From contig JAISAX010000804.1 of NCBI GenBank assembly GCA_031266495.1, positions 1 through 5,135 of the forward strand: 5,135 nucleotides of DNA, given 5' to 3'. The translations under genes and the position numbers were made by a program. This DNA is from Opitutaceae bacterium. GTDB taxonomy: Bacteria; Verrucomicrobiota; Verrucomicrobiae; Opitutales; Opitutaceae. The notes below the pieces were generated by a model, which saw only the letters and a program-made list of their open reading frames with translations, searched no databases and was not told the DNA's origin. Shown here one piece after another: positions 1 through 5,135 of this stretch. Each line of letters opens with the position of its first letter. Within the stretch, counting starts at the first letter, position 1.

Positions 1-17
1 TATGCGGCAGGCACCTT

Positions 18-422
<405 letters not shown>

Positions 423-426
423 GGGG

Positions 427-535
427 GCGGAGTGCGGGATTTCAGATTTCAGATTTCGGATTTCAGATTCGGGATTGCGGAGTGCGGAGTGCGGATTTTC
501 AGCCTTCAGTTTTCAGTCTTCAGGCTTTCAGCCTT
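427..535. repeat. Degenerate heptamer tandem repeat between uppS and cdsA
   Basis: Nearly the whole uppS-cdsA gap and the last codons of uppS are made of 7-bp units. On the plus strand these are ATTTCAG (several copies), then ATTTCGG, ATTGCGG and AGTGCGG, then CCTTCAG, TTTTCAG and TCTTCAG, with two units one base longer. On the minus strand, the direction of uppS transcription, the unit reads CTGAAAT and carries TGA. Because 7 is not a multiple of 3, TGA appears in every frame within about 21 bp. The uppS stop codon (506-508) is one of these TGAs and the final residues KAESLKTEN are repeat-encoded. The same heptamer family recurs at 2865-2920. Confidence 0.85.
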
Positions 536-1303
536 TTGCACCTGCCCGCCTGTGCCGCCAAAGCGGCGTTCGCGGCGATAATATTCGGCGATGGCGGCGG
601 CGAGGTCTTCCTTGCGGAAATCGGGCCAGAGGACGGGCGTGAAAACGAATTCGGCGTAGGCGGCCTGGAGGAGCAGGAAATTGCTGATGCGCGTCTCGCC
701 GGAGGTGCGGATGACGAGGTCGGGGTCGGGGAGGCCGGCCGTGTAGAGGCGGGCGGCGAGCGTTTCCCAGGTGATGGCGGCGGGCGCGAGGCGGCCGGCG
801 GCGGCATCGGCGGCGAGCGAGCGGGCGGCGTCGAGGATTTCGGTGCGGGAGCCGTAGTTGAGGGCGAGGATCAGGGTGTGTTCGGTAAACGCCGCGGTGG
901 CCGCGATGGCGGCCGCCAGTTCGCTCCGGACGACCGGAGGCAGGGCGGCGGTCTGGCCGATGGTGCGCAGCCGGATGTGATTCCTGACCAGGGTGGAGGT
1001 TTCCCGTTTGAGAAAAAACTCGAGCAGGCCCATGAGCGCGCCGACTTCATCCCGGGGACGTTTCCAGTTTTCGGCGGAAAAGGCGTAGAGCGTGAGGTAA
1101 CGGATGCCCTGTTCGCGAGCGCCCTCAATGGCGGCGCGCACGGCATCGACGCCGCGGCGGTGGCCCTCGATCCGGGGAAGCCCGCGCTGGCGAGCCCAGC
1201 GACCATTGCCGTCCATGATGATGGCCACATGGGCGGGCGGCGGCATCGCGGGAGGAGGCGGCGTCGCGGAGTCGATCCGGTCGGAGGGAGAAACGGCAGG
1301 CAT
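506..1303 (-). CDS. uppS: UppS, (di-trans,poly-cis)-undecaprenyl-diphosphate synthase
   Basis: This cytosolic, membrane-associated cis-prenyltransferase adds eight isopentenyl units to farnesyl diphosphate, giving the C55 carrier for peptidoglycan and other wall polymers. The 265-residue product carries the family motifs in order: HVAIIMDGNGRWA with catalytic Asp31 and the diphosphate-binding loop (25-37), the conserved histidine in GHRRG (about 48), YAFSAENWKRP (73-83), LNYGSR (148-153), and RTSGETRISNFLL (199-211) with Arg199, Arg205 and downstream Glu218 for Mg2+/IPP binding. The usual Trp of FLLWQ is Leu212. E. coli UppS has 253 residues. The first 24 residues here are a Pro/Ala-rich extension, so Met20 (codon 1244-1246) is an alternative start. 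Neither start has a Shine-Dalgarno sequence. The last ten or so residues derive from the heptamer repeat and lie beyond the normal end (EYYRRERRFGG). The gene lies 83 bp before cdsA on the same strand, presumably cotranscribed. Confidence 0.97.
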   Translation of the reverse strand: MPAVSPSDRIDSATPPPPAMPPPAHVAIIMDGNGRWARQRGLPRIEGHRRGVDAVRAAIEGAREQGIRYLTLYAFSAENWKRPRDEVGALMGLLEFFLKRETSTLVRNHIRLRTIGQTAALPPVVRSELAAAIAATAAFTEHTLILALNYGSRTEILDAARSLAADAAAGRLAPAAITWETLAARLYTAGLPDPDLVIRTSGETRISNFLLLQAAYAEFVFTPVLWPDFRKEDLAAAIAEYYRRERRFGGTGGQVQKAESLKTEN

Positions 1304-1353
1304 CAGGGGAAAAGGCGAGAGTCAGGGGCGCGGGGCGCGGTTGTTCAACACCA

Positions 1354-1407
1354 GAAGCAGTGCGGGCCGGGAAGCAGTGGCGGGCAGTGCGGGCAGTGGC
1401 GGGCATG
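1354..1407. repeat. Short degenerate repeats in the gap upstream of uppS
   Basis: The 126-bp gap between the membrane-protein gene and uppS contains iterated GAAGCAGTG, GCGGGCAGT and GGCGGGCA words with a period of about 9 (doubling to 17-18), ending just before the stop of the upstream gene. I see no convincing promoter or terminator in the gap. The repeat is too irregular to fix exact unit borders. Confidence 0.55.
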
Positions 1408-1429
1408 TCACGCGCCCCGCCGCCATCCG

Positions 1430-2209
1430 TCAAATCCGCACCGGCATGACGAGTCCGCGGTGAAAATACCACGCGAGCAGGGCCGGCTCCATGATCAGCA
1501 GCGCAAGGCCCGGCACGTAAAGGCTTTTTCCCAGGACGAGATAGCCGGTGACCAGGGCGACGATGCCGCCCAGCAGACAGGCCGGGCCCCAGTAATGGAA
1601 GGCCTTGAGCGCAAAAATCCCGATCAGGGTCGCCGCGCTTCCGACCAGAAAAACGGCGCAGTTGCCGATCGGCCAGGAGACCGGAAGCCCCAGCGCCATG
1701 CCGGCGAGGAAAAGCAACGGGGCCGTCATCGGCCGGCTTTCCCGGGCCGCGGCGAGGTTTTGCGGTGTGGCGTCGAGATTGCGCCGGCGTCGCGAGGAGC
1801 GATTTCCCCTGTTTTCGGTGGCGGCGTCATGATCGCGCTCTTCGCCGCCGCCGTTATTGTCATCCCCGGCGCAGCGGCTTGCCCTCCGTTTGTCGCCGAG
1901 GGTTTGCAGGGTGACGGAGGCGGCGAGGATCGACAGCACGATGATCATGACCAGCAGATGCATGCCGCGTCCAGACCCGGGAGCGGGCGTCAGCGCCGCG
2001 CGCAGGCCAAAAGCCGCCGCCGCTCCGCGCACCGGTTCGATCCAGATCTGGCGCGCCTTCCACCAGCGTCGCCGCCGTCGGCTCTTGTCGATGCGCATGG
2101 CCCGGATCTGGAGCAATTCCAGAGGGCGGCAATCGGGTGAAACGAGCAGGCGCGCGGGGATAAAAGCCGCGACAAGACCACCAGCGAACAGGAACCAGTT
2201 AACAGTCAT
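1430..2209 (-). CDS. Multi-pass membrane protein of unknown function
   Basis: The 259-residue product is clearly membrane-embedded but not a family I can name. Hydrophobic segments lie at about residues 4-24 (WFLFAGGLVAAFIPARLLV), 84-104, 163-178, 183-203, 209-227 and 231-249. A very basic stretch follows the first helix (KSRRRRRWWKAR, 43-53), suggesting a cytoplasmic side there. Residues 107-160 form a polar, charged, low-complexity linker. The sequence MTVNWFLFAGG starts directly with helix 1, so I chose the ATG at 2207-2209. The frame stays open upstream to 2398, but that part has no protein-like pattern and overlaps tandem repeats. No Shine-Dalgarno sequence precedes the start. It is followed by uppS 126 bp downstream on the same strand and may be the first gene of the uppS-cdsA transcript, which would fit an envelope role; that is inference only. 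The linker could also hide a pair of compensating frameshifts. Confidence 0.65.
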   Translation of the reverse strand: MTVNWFLFAGGLVAAFIPARLLVSPDCRPLELLQIRAMRIDKSRRRRRWWKARQIWIEPVRGAAAAFGLRAALTPAPGSGRGMHLLVMIIVLSILAASVTLQTLGDKRRASRCAGDDNNGGGEERDHDAATENRGNRSSRRRRNLDATPQNLAAARESRPMTAPLLFLAGMALGLPVSWPIGNCAVFLVGSAATLIGIFALKAFHYWGPACLLGGIVALVTGYLVLGKSLYVPGLALLIMEPALLAWYFHRGLVMPVRI

Positions 2210-2282
2210 CGGAGAAGTTGAGCAGGATGGGCGGATATATCGCGGAGCCCGGCCAGCGCTGTCGATATGTAAATTGTTTGCT

Positions 2283-2307
2283 CTCCCTGCACTCCCTGCA
2301 CGGGGAG
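2283..2307. repeat. 9-bp direct repeat ending in a small hairpin
   Basis: CTCCCTGCA occurs twice in tandem (2283-2291, 2292-2300). The second copy continues into a hairpin with stem CTCCC/GGGAG and a six-base loop (2292-2307). It lies about 75 bp upstream of the membrane-protein start. There is no T-run, so it does not look like a factor-independent terminator. Confidence 0.45.
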
Positions 2308-2308
2308 T

Positions 2309-2347
2309 AGCCCGGAAGGAGAGCCGGGAAGGATAGCCGGGGCAGGA
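2309..2347. repeat. Three tandem copies of a 13-bp unit
   Basis: Three contiguous 13-mers, AGCCCGGAAGGAG (2309-2321), AGCCGGGAAGGAT (2322-2334) and AGCCGGGGCAGGA (2335-2347), differ at two to four positions. They lie in the divergent spacer upstream of the membrane-protein gene. Their purine-rich strand is the plus strand. No function is evident. Confidence 0.7.
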
Positions 2348-2470
2348 GCAGACGTGGCACGGGCTTTTCCCGCCAATCGCCCGTGGGCGCCGCCTCACCC
2401 GCCGCCGCCGTGTGGTCCGCGCCCCCGTCCCGCCGGCCGGACGCGCACCGGCGCGCCCCCTGCGATTTGC
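2348..2470. other. GC-rich non-coding stretch before the 42-bp repeats
   Basis: This stretch is over 75 per cent G+C, with no convincing gene, promoter or RNA. Its last 42 bases (2429-2470) begin with CCCGCCG and end with TTTGC like the 42-bp units that follow, and are probably a strongly decayed copy. An eight-base palindrome CCGGCCGG lies at 2433-2440, near where the palindromic core would fall. Confidence 0.4.
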
Positions 2471-2680
2471 CCCGCCGTTTGCAAACGCAAGCCTGTTCCG
2501 CGTCCGGTTTGCCCCGCCGTTTGCGAACGCAAGCCTGCCCGGCGTCCGGTTTGCCCTTCCGTTCGCGAACGCAAGCCTGCCCGGCGTTCAGTTATTCATT
2601 CCGTCCATGGACGAAAGTCTGTTTTGGGGCCGGATTGATGCATCGATTCGAATCGAAGCCCTGAATTTCGCAAAAATCAC
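2471..2680. repeat. 42-bp tandem repeat array with palindromic cores
   Basis: Three well-conserved 42-bp units (2471-2512, 2513-2554, 2555-2596) are followed by two diverged ones (2597-2638, 2639-2680) and a possible remnant (2681-2722). At the same place in each unit sits a 12-bp core: CGTTTGCAAACG (2476-2487), CGTTTGCGAACG (2518-2529), CGTTCGCGAACG (2560-2571), CGTCCATGGACG (2602-2613) and CGATTCGAATCG (2644-2655). Four of the five are perfect palindromes although their sequences differ; the second has one mismatch. Units 1 and 2 also carry GCAAGCC paired with GGTTTGC across a 12-base loop. All plus-strand frames stay open because 42 is a multiple of 3, giving 14-residue peptide repeats (FANASLPGVR type), but there is no credible start or known domain, so I do not call a gene. 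Confidence 0.85.
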
Positions 2681-2736
2681 CCTGCCGATCGCAAACGAAC
2701 ACCGTCCCCCCATCCAGCCCGCACCATCGTAACATC

Positions 2737-2877
2737 ATGAAAATACACGCCATAAACTTCGGACGCCTGCGCAACGAGGAGCTGTACCAATATCCAGACG
2801 GACCTGCACAGAGACCGGTCCGGCCCGACCACAAAAACCCTCCGCTGCGTAACATCAGTCCGGGCTCTGAAATCTGA
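2737..2877 (+). pseudogene. Short ORF resembling the N-terminus of a DUF6261-like protein
   Basis: An ATG at 2737 opens a 46-codon frame. Its first 19 residues, MKIHAINFGRLRNEELYQY, look like a real protein start; the RLRNEE-x-(F/Y)-Q-(F/Y) motif is typical, from memory, of N-termini in the DUF6261 family, whose members are far longer. After Tyr19 the frame turns Pro/Arg-rich and ends at a TGA supplied by the heptamer repeat. Skipping one base at 2794 gives YQYQTDLHRD, closer to the family pattern (Q-[FY]-H/Q-T-[ED]), so a one-base insertion is likely. That frame also ends in the heptamer at 2882-2884. No Shine-Dalgarno sequence is present. The best reading is a truncated, frameshifted remnant of a family often found in several copies per genome. 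A genuine small peptide gene is possible but less likely. The function of the family is unknown to me. Confidence 0.45.
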
Positions 2878-2920
2878 AATCTGAAATCTCAAATCCGAAA
2901 CCCCAAATCCGAAACCCGCA
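2865..2920. repeat. Heptamer tandem repeat (ATCTGAA type), eight units
   Basis: Eight contiguous 7-mers run from 2865: CTCTGAA, ATCTGAA twice, ATCTCAA, ATCCGAA, ACCCCAA, ATCCGAA and ACCCGCA. This is the reverse complement of the ATTTCAG family at 427-535, so the two spacers share one repeat type in opposite orientation. In both cases TGA is read in the direction of the preceding reading frame: minus for uppS, plus for the stub at 2737. The first three units put TGA in all three plus-strand frames (2868, 2875, 2882). Confidence 0.88.
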
Positions 2921-3162
2921 AATTCCCGTTCGTCCGTGAAACTACAAATGCCGAAAACACCACCCACCCTCACCGTCGCCGCCGTCACAGCCGCCGTCGC
3001 CCTGCGCCCGCGCCTTGCGCTTGCGACGCTCGCCGCCGCCGCCACCTGGGCGGGAGCGGGGCGACAGTCACCGGTGAGTTCGAGACACCGGCATCGCCCT
3101 GCTTCCGGGTCGTCAGCCGGATGACGCATGAAACCGCACAACAAATCGCACAATAAACAGAC
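2921..3162 (+). other. Upstream region of hisG with two small hairpins
   Basis: No convincing gene lies here. A GTG frame at 2936-3124 (62 codons) is Ala/Arg/Pro-rich and looks like random GC-rich sequence. Two inverted repeats precede hisG: CCGGTG/CACCGG with a 9-base loop (3071-3091) and CGTCA/TGACG with a 6-base loop (3111-3126). A tiny frame (ATG 3121, 11 codons, MTHETAQQIAQ) ends six bases before the hisG start; with one His it is not a histidine attenuator. I find no clear -10/-35 pair and no T-run. The hisG transcript probably begins in this stretch. Confidence 0.35.
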
Positions 3163-4086
3163 TTGAACGCGTCCGCCGCCGCTGCTCCCTTGGCGGACGT
3201 GTCTTCCGTCCAAGCTCCACTCTTGATGATCGGCCTGCCCAAGGGCAGTCTCGAAGAATCGACAAAAACGCTCTTTGCCAAAGCCGGCTGGAAAATCGTG
3301 ACCAGTTCGCGCTCCTACAAACCGTCCATCGACGACCCCGAACTCGACGGCCGTTTCATCCGCGCCCAGGAAGTCAGCCGTTACGTCGAGCACGGGTTTT
3401 TCGACTGCGGCCTCACCGGCCAGGACTGGGTGCAGGAAAACGAGTCCGACGTCGTCGAAGTGTGCGACCTGGTTTACAGCCGCGCCTCCACGCTCAAATC
3501 GCGCTGGGTGCTCTGCGTCCCCGAAGCCTCCCCCTTCCTGAAACCCGAAGACCTCGCCGGCAAACGCGTGGCCACCGAACTCGTCGGCACAGTGAAACGT
3601 TACTTCGCGGCGAAAAACATCCCCGTGCACGTCGAGTTTTCCTGGGGAGCCACCGAAGTAAAAGTGCCCGACCTCGTCGATGCCATCGTGGACATCACCG
3701 AGACCGGTTCCTCGCTGCGCGCCAACAAACTGCGCATCATCGACACGCTCCTCACCACCAACACCAAACTCATCGCCAACAAGGCCTCCTGGGAAAACCC
3801 CGCCAAGCGCAAGAAGATCGAGACCATCGCCCTTCTCCTGCGCGGCGCGCTCGAGGCCGGCAGCAAGGTCGGGCTCAAGCTCAACCTCCCGAAGAGCGCG
3901 CTCGACTCCATGATCAAACAACTCCCCTCGCTGCGCAACCCGACGATCTCCACCCTGAGCAATCCCGACTGGATCGCGCTCGAGACGATCATCGACGAAA
4001 GCATTGCCCGCGAAATCATCCCGCAACTCAAGGCCCACGGCGGCGAAGGCATCGTCGAGTATCCCCTCAACAAGGTCGTGTATTGA
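3163..4086 (+). CDS. hisG: HisG, ATP phosphoribosyltransferase (long form)
   Basis: HisG joins ATP and PRPP to give phosphoribosyl-ATP, the first committed and feedback-controlled step of histidine synthesis in the cytosol. The 307-residue product starts its fold with LLMIGLPKGSLEE (20-32), then GLTGQDWV (83-90), ELVGTVKRYF (139-148) and the PRPP-binding signature DAIVDITETGSSLRANKL (173-190). From about residue 230 it has the regulatory ACT/PII-like C-terminal domain (LPS-x(4)-TISTLSNPDWIAL; final LKAHGGEGIVEYPLNKVV), which marks the long, hexameric, histidine-inhibited form that does not need HisZ. The start is uncertain. TTG 3163 gives an Ala-rich 18-residue leader, GTG 3199 is possible, and ATG 3226 would cut into the first strand of the fold. 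None has a Shine-Dalgarno sequence. No other his gene is in the window, so hisG stands apart from a his operon here. Confidence 0.97.
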   Translation: MNASAAAAPLADVSSVQAPLLMIGLPKGSLEESTKTLFAKAGWKIVTSSRSYKPSIDDPELDGRFIRAQEVSRYVEHGFFDCGLTGQDWVQENESDVVEVCDLVYSRASTLKSRWVLCVPEASPFLKPEDLAGKRVATELVGTVKRYFAAKNIPVHVEFSWGATEVKVPDLVDAIVDITETGSSLRANKLRIIDTLLTTNTKLIANKASWENPAKRKKIETIALLLRGALEAGSKVGLKLNLPKSALDSMIKQLPSLRNPTISTLSNPDWIALETIIDESIAREIIPQLKAHGGEGIVEYPLNKVVY

Positions 4087-4090
4087 AAGA

Positions 4091-4223
4091 TCGAGTATGG
4101 GAGCGATGGGAGACATGAGAGCCAGGGGAGTTATGATGCATTCCGGCCTGCCTCACCTCATGCGCGACTTCCGCTTCCCATAACTCCCATCTCTCCCATA
4201 ACTCGCATAGCTCCCATCCCTGC
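4091..4223. repeat. Opposed 9-bp repeat arrays forming an imperfect inverted repeat between hisG and aguB
   Basis: The left arm (4091-4135) is five 9-bp units of the form GGAGNNATG: TCGAGTATG, GGAGCGATG, GGAGACATG, a degenerate AGAGCCAGG, and GGAGTTATG. The right arm (4179-4223) is five units of the complementary form: CATAACTCC, CATCTCTCC, CATAACTCG, CATAGCTCC and CATCCCTGC. Each arm is 45 bp and the centre is 43 bp. The innermost pair matches 9 of 9, the second-outermost 8 of 9, and the others about 5-6 of 9. The RNA could fold into a long interrupted hairpin in the 141-bp gap. The right arm ends four bases before the aguB ATG and replaces any Shine-Dalgarno sequence. It could limit readthrough from hisG or affect aguB translation; no T-run supports a classic terminator. 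Confidence 0.8.
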
Positions 4224-4227
4224 TACC

Positions 4228-5118
4228 ATGAGCATCACACTCGGACTCCTCCAGCACGCCTGCGCCGCCGACCCGAAGGCCAATCTTAAAAAAACCCTTG
4301 CGCTCGCCGAAAAGGCCGCGCAGCAGGGAGCGCAGATCATCTGCACCCAGGAACTCTTTTGTACGCAGTACTTCTGCCAGAGCGAAGATCACAAATTCTT
4401 CGATCTCGCCGAGCCCATCCCCGGACCGACCACGGAGGCGTTCCGCAAAATCGCCAGGAAGTACAAGGTCGTCATCGTAGCCTCGCTCTTCGAAAAACGC
4501 GCCAGCGGCCTCTACCACAACACGGCCGCCATCATCGACGCGGACGGCACGCTCCTCGGCATCTACCGCAAGATGCACATCCCGGACGATCCGCTCTTTT
4601 ACGAAAAATTCTATTTCACGCCCGGCGACACCGGCTTCCGCGCCTGGCAAACCCGGTACGGCAAGATCGGCGTCCTCATCTGCTGGGACCAGTGGTATCC
4701 CGAAGGCGCGCGCCTCACCGCGCTCCAGGGCGCCGAAGTCCTTTTTTATCCGACCGCCATCGGCTGGCACCCGTCGGAAAAAGCCGAATACGGCGTCAAC
4801 CAGCACGGCGCGTGGGAAACGATCCAGCGCTCGCACGCCGTCGCCAACGGCTGCTACGTGGCCTCGATCAACCGCATCGGCCACGAAGTCATCAAGAGCG
4901 TGGGCGGCGACGGCATCGAATTCTGGGGCCAGAGCTTCGTCGCCGGCACCAGCGGCCAGATCCTCGCCAGGGCGAGCATCGACAAGGAAGAGATTCTTCT
5001 CGTCCCGATCGAACCCGGCAAGGTGGACGTGACCCGCACCCACTGGCCCTTCTTCCGCGACCGCCGCATCGACGCTTACGGACAACTCACGCAACGCTTC
5101 ATCGACCGCCCGATTTGA
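4228..5118 (+). CDS. aguB: AguB, N-carbamoylputrescine amidase
   Basis: This nitrilase-superfamily enzyme hydrolyses N-carbamoylputrescine to putrescine, CO2 and ammonia, the last step of the arginine-agmatine route to polyamines, in the cytosol. The 296 residues are full length for the family. The catalytic triad is visible as Glu42 (CTQELFCTQYFCQ), Lys115 (GIYRKMHIPDDP) and Cys152 (GVLICWDQWYPEGARL). The FCTQYFCQ segment, PLFYEKFYFTPGDTGF (122-137), AIGWHPSEKAEYG and the end THWPFFRDRRIDAYG are characteristic of AguB rather than generic nitrilases or beta-ureidopropionases. The ATG at 4228 begins directly with the first strand (ITLGLLQHACAADP). It is preceded by a 9-bp repeat array instead of a Shine-Dalgarno sequence. 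The usual partner, agmatine deiminase (aguA), is not in the window; only 17 bases follow the stop, so it could lie just downstream. It shares the hisG strand but the repeat-filled gap makes cotranscription uncertain. Confidence 0.96.
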   Translation: MSITLGLLQHACAADPKANLKKTLALAEKAAQQGAQIICTQELFCTQYFCQSEDHKFFDLAEPIPGPTTEAFRKIARKYKVVIVASLFEKRASGLYHNTAAIIDADGTLLGIYRKMHIPDDPLFYEKFYFTPGDTGFRAWQTRYGKIGVLICWDQWYPEGARLTALQGAEVLFYPTAIGWHPSEKAEYGVNQHGAWETIQRSHAVANGCYVASINRIGHEVIKSVGGDGIEFWGQSFVAGTSGQILARASIDKEEILLVPIEPGKVDVTRTHWPFFRDRRIDAYGQLTQRFIDRPI

Positions 5119-5135
5119 TTTTCGATTGACTGTCA

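Noticed and set aside
2210..2398. Longer N-terminus (start at 2398) for the membrane-protein gene
   Set aside because: The 63 extra residues are Arg/Pro/Cys-rich without pattern and are encoded by the 9-bp and 13-bp repeats; the protein-like sequence begins at MTVNWFLF.
2471..2722. CRISPR array
   Set aside because: The 42-bp units are contiguous tandem copies that decay gradually. There are no unique spacers of constant length and no cas genes.
3060..3130. Riboswitch (cobalamin-like elements) before hisG
   Set aside because: A CCGGTGA-like word and paired CACCGG resemble part of a cobalamin aptamer, but the remaining conserved boxes are absent and the downstream gene is not in a cobalamin pathway.
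3121..3156. Histidine leader peptide for attenuation
   Set aside because: The 11-residue frame has only one His and there is no terminator with a T-run between it and hisG.
2677..4116. 479-codon open frame on the minus strand
   Set aside because: It is the antisense of hisG plus repeat-rich spacer; the composition follows hisG codons in reverse and no domain is recognisable.
4153..5094. 313-codon open frame on the minus strand
   Set aside because: It is the antisense shadow of aguB, whose catalytic triad and full length are clear on the plus strand.

Overview
The window is high-GC bacterial DNA with five recognisable genes, all housekeeping or conserved types, separated by intergenic DNA that is unusually rich in short tandem repeats. 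Gene content, protein style and repeat-filled spacers suggest a member of the Verrucomicrobiota, most likely Opitutaceae. That placement is inferred from memory of the families; the window has no rRNA or other firm marker.

Left part (1-2209), all on the minus strand and read from right to left: a multi-pass membrane protein of unknown function (2209-1430), uppS for undecaprenyl diphosphate synthase (1303-506), and the start of cdsA for CDP-diacylglycerol synthase (422 leftwards). uppS and cdsA form a widely conserved envelope-lipid pair: one makes the lipid carrier for peptidoglycan and the other the activated precursor of phospholipids. After about 92 codons cdsA runs into a roughly 90-base G/C homopolymer tract (58-147). 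Beyond it, the first 57 bases do not look like cdsA. I read this as a probable false contig join made through poly-G read ends.

Middle (2210-3162), 950 bp with no complete gene, between the divergent membrane-protein gene and hisG. It holds a 13-bp tandem repeat, a 42-bp repeat array in which five 12-bp palindromic cores sit at exact 42-bp intervals while their sequence changes, a 46-codon stub resembling the N-terminus of a DUF6261-like family, a heptamer repeat that puts stop codons in all three frames, and two small hairpins just before hisG.

Right part (3163-5118), plus strand: hisG (long-form ATP phosphoribosyltransferase, first step of histidine synthesis) and aguB (N-carbamoylputrescine amidase, last step of the agmatine route to putrescine). 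Between them two 9-bp repeat arrays face each other as a 133-bp imperfect inverted repeat.

No new enzymatic or defence system is visible. The interesting material is the intergenic repeat architecture: periods of 7, 9, 13 and 42 bp, a heptamer family shared by two spacers, and maintained palindromes. None of the five gene starts has a Shine-Dalgarno sequence.
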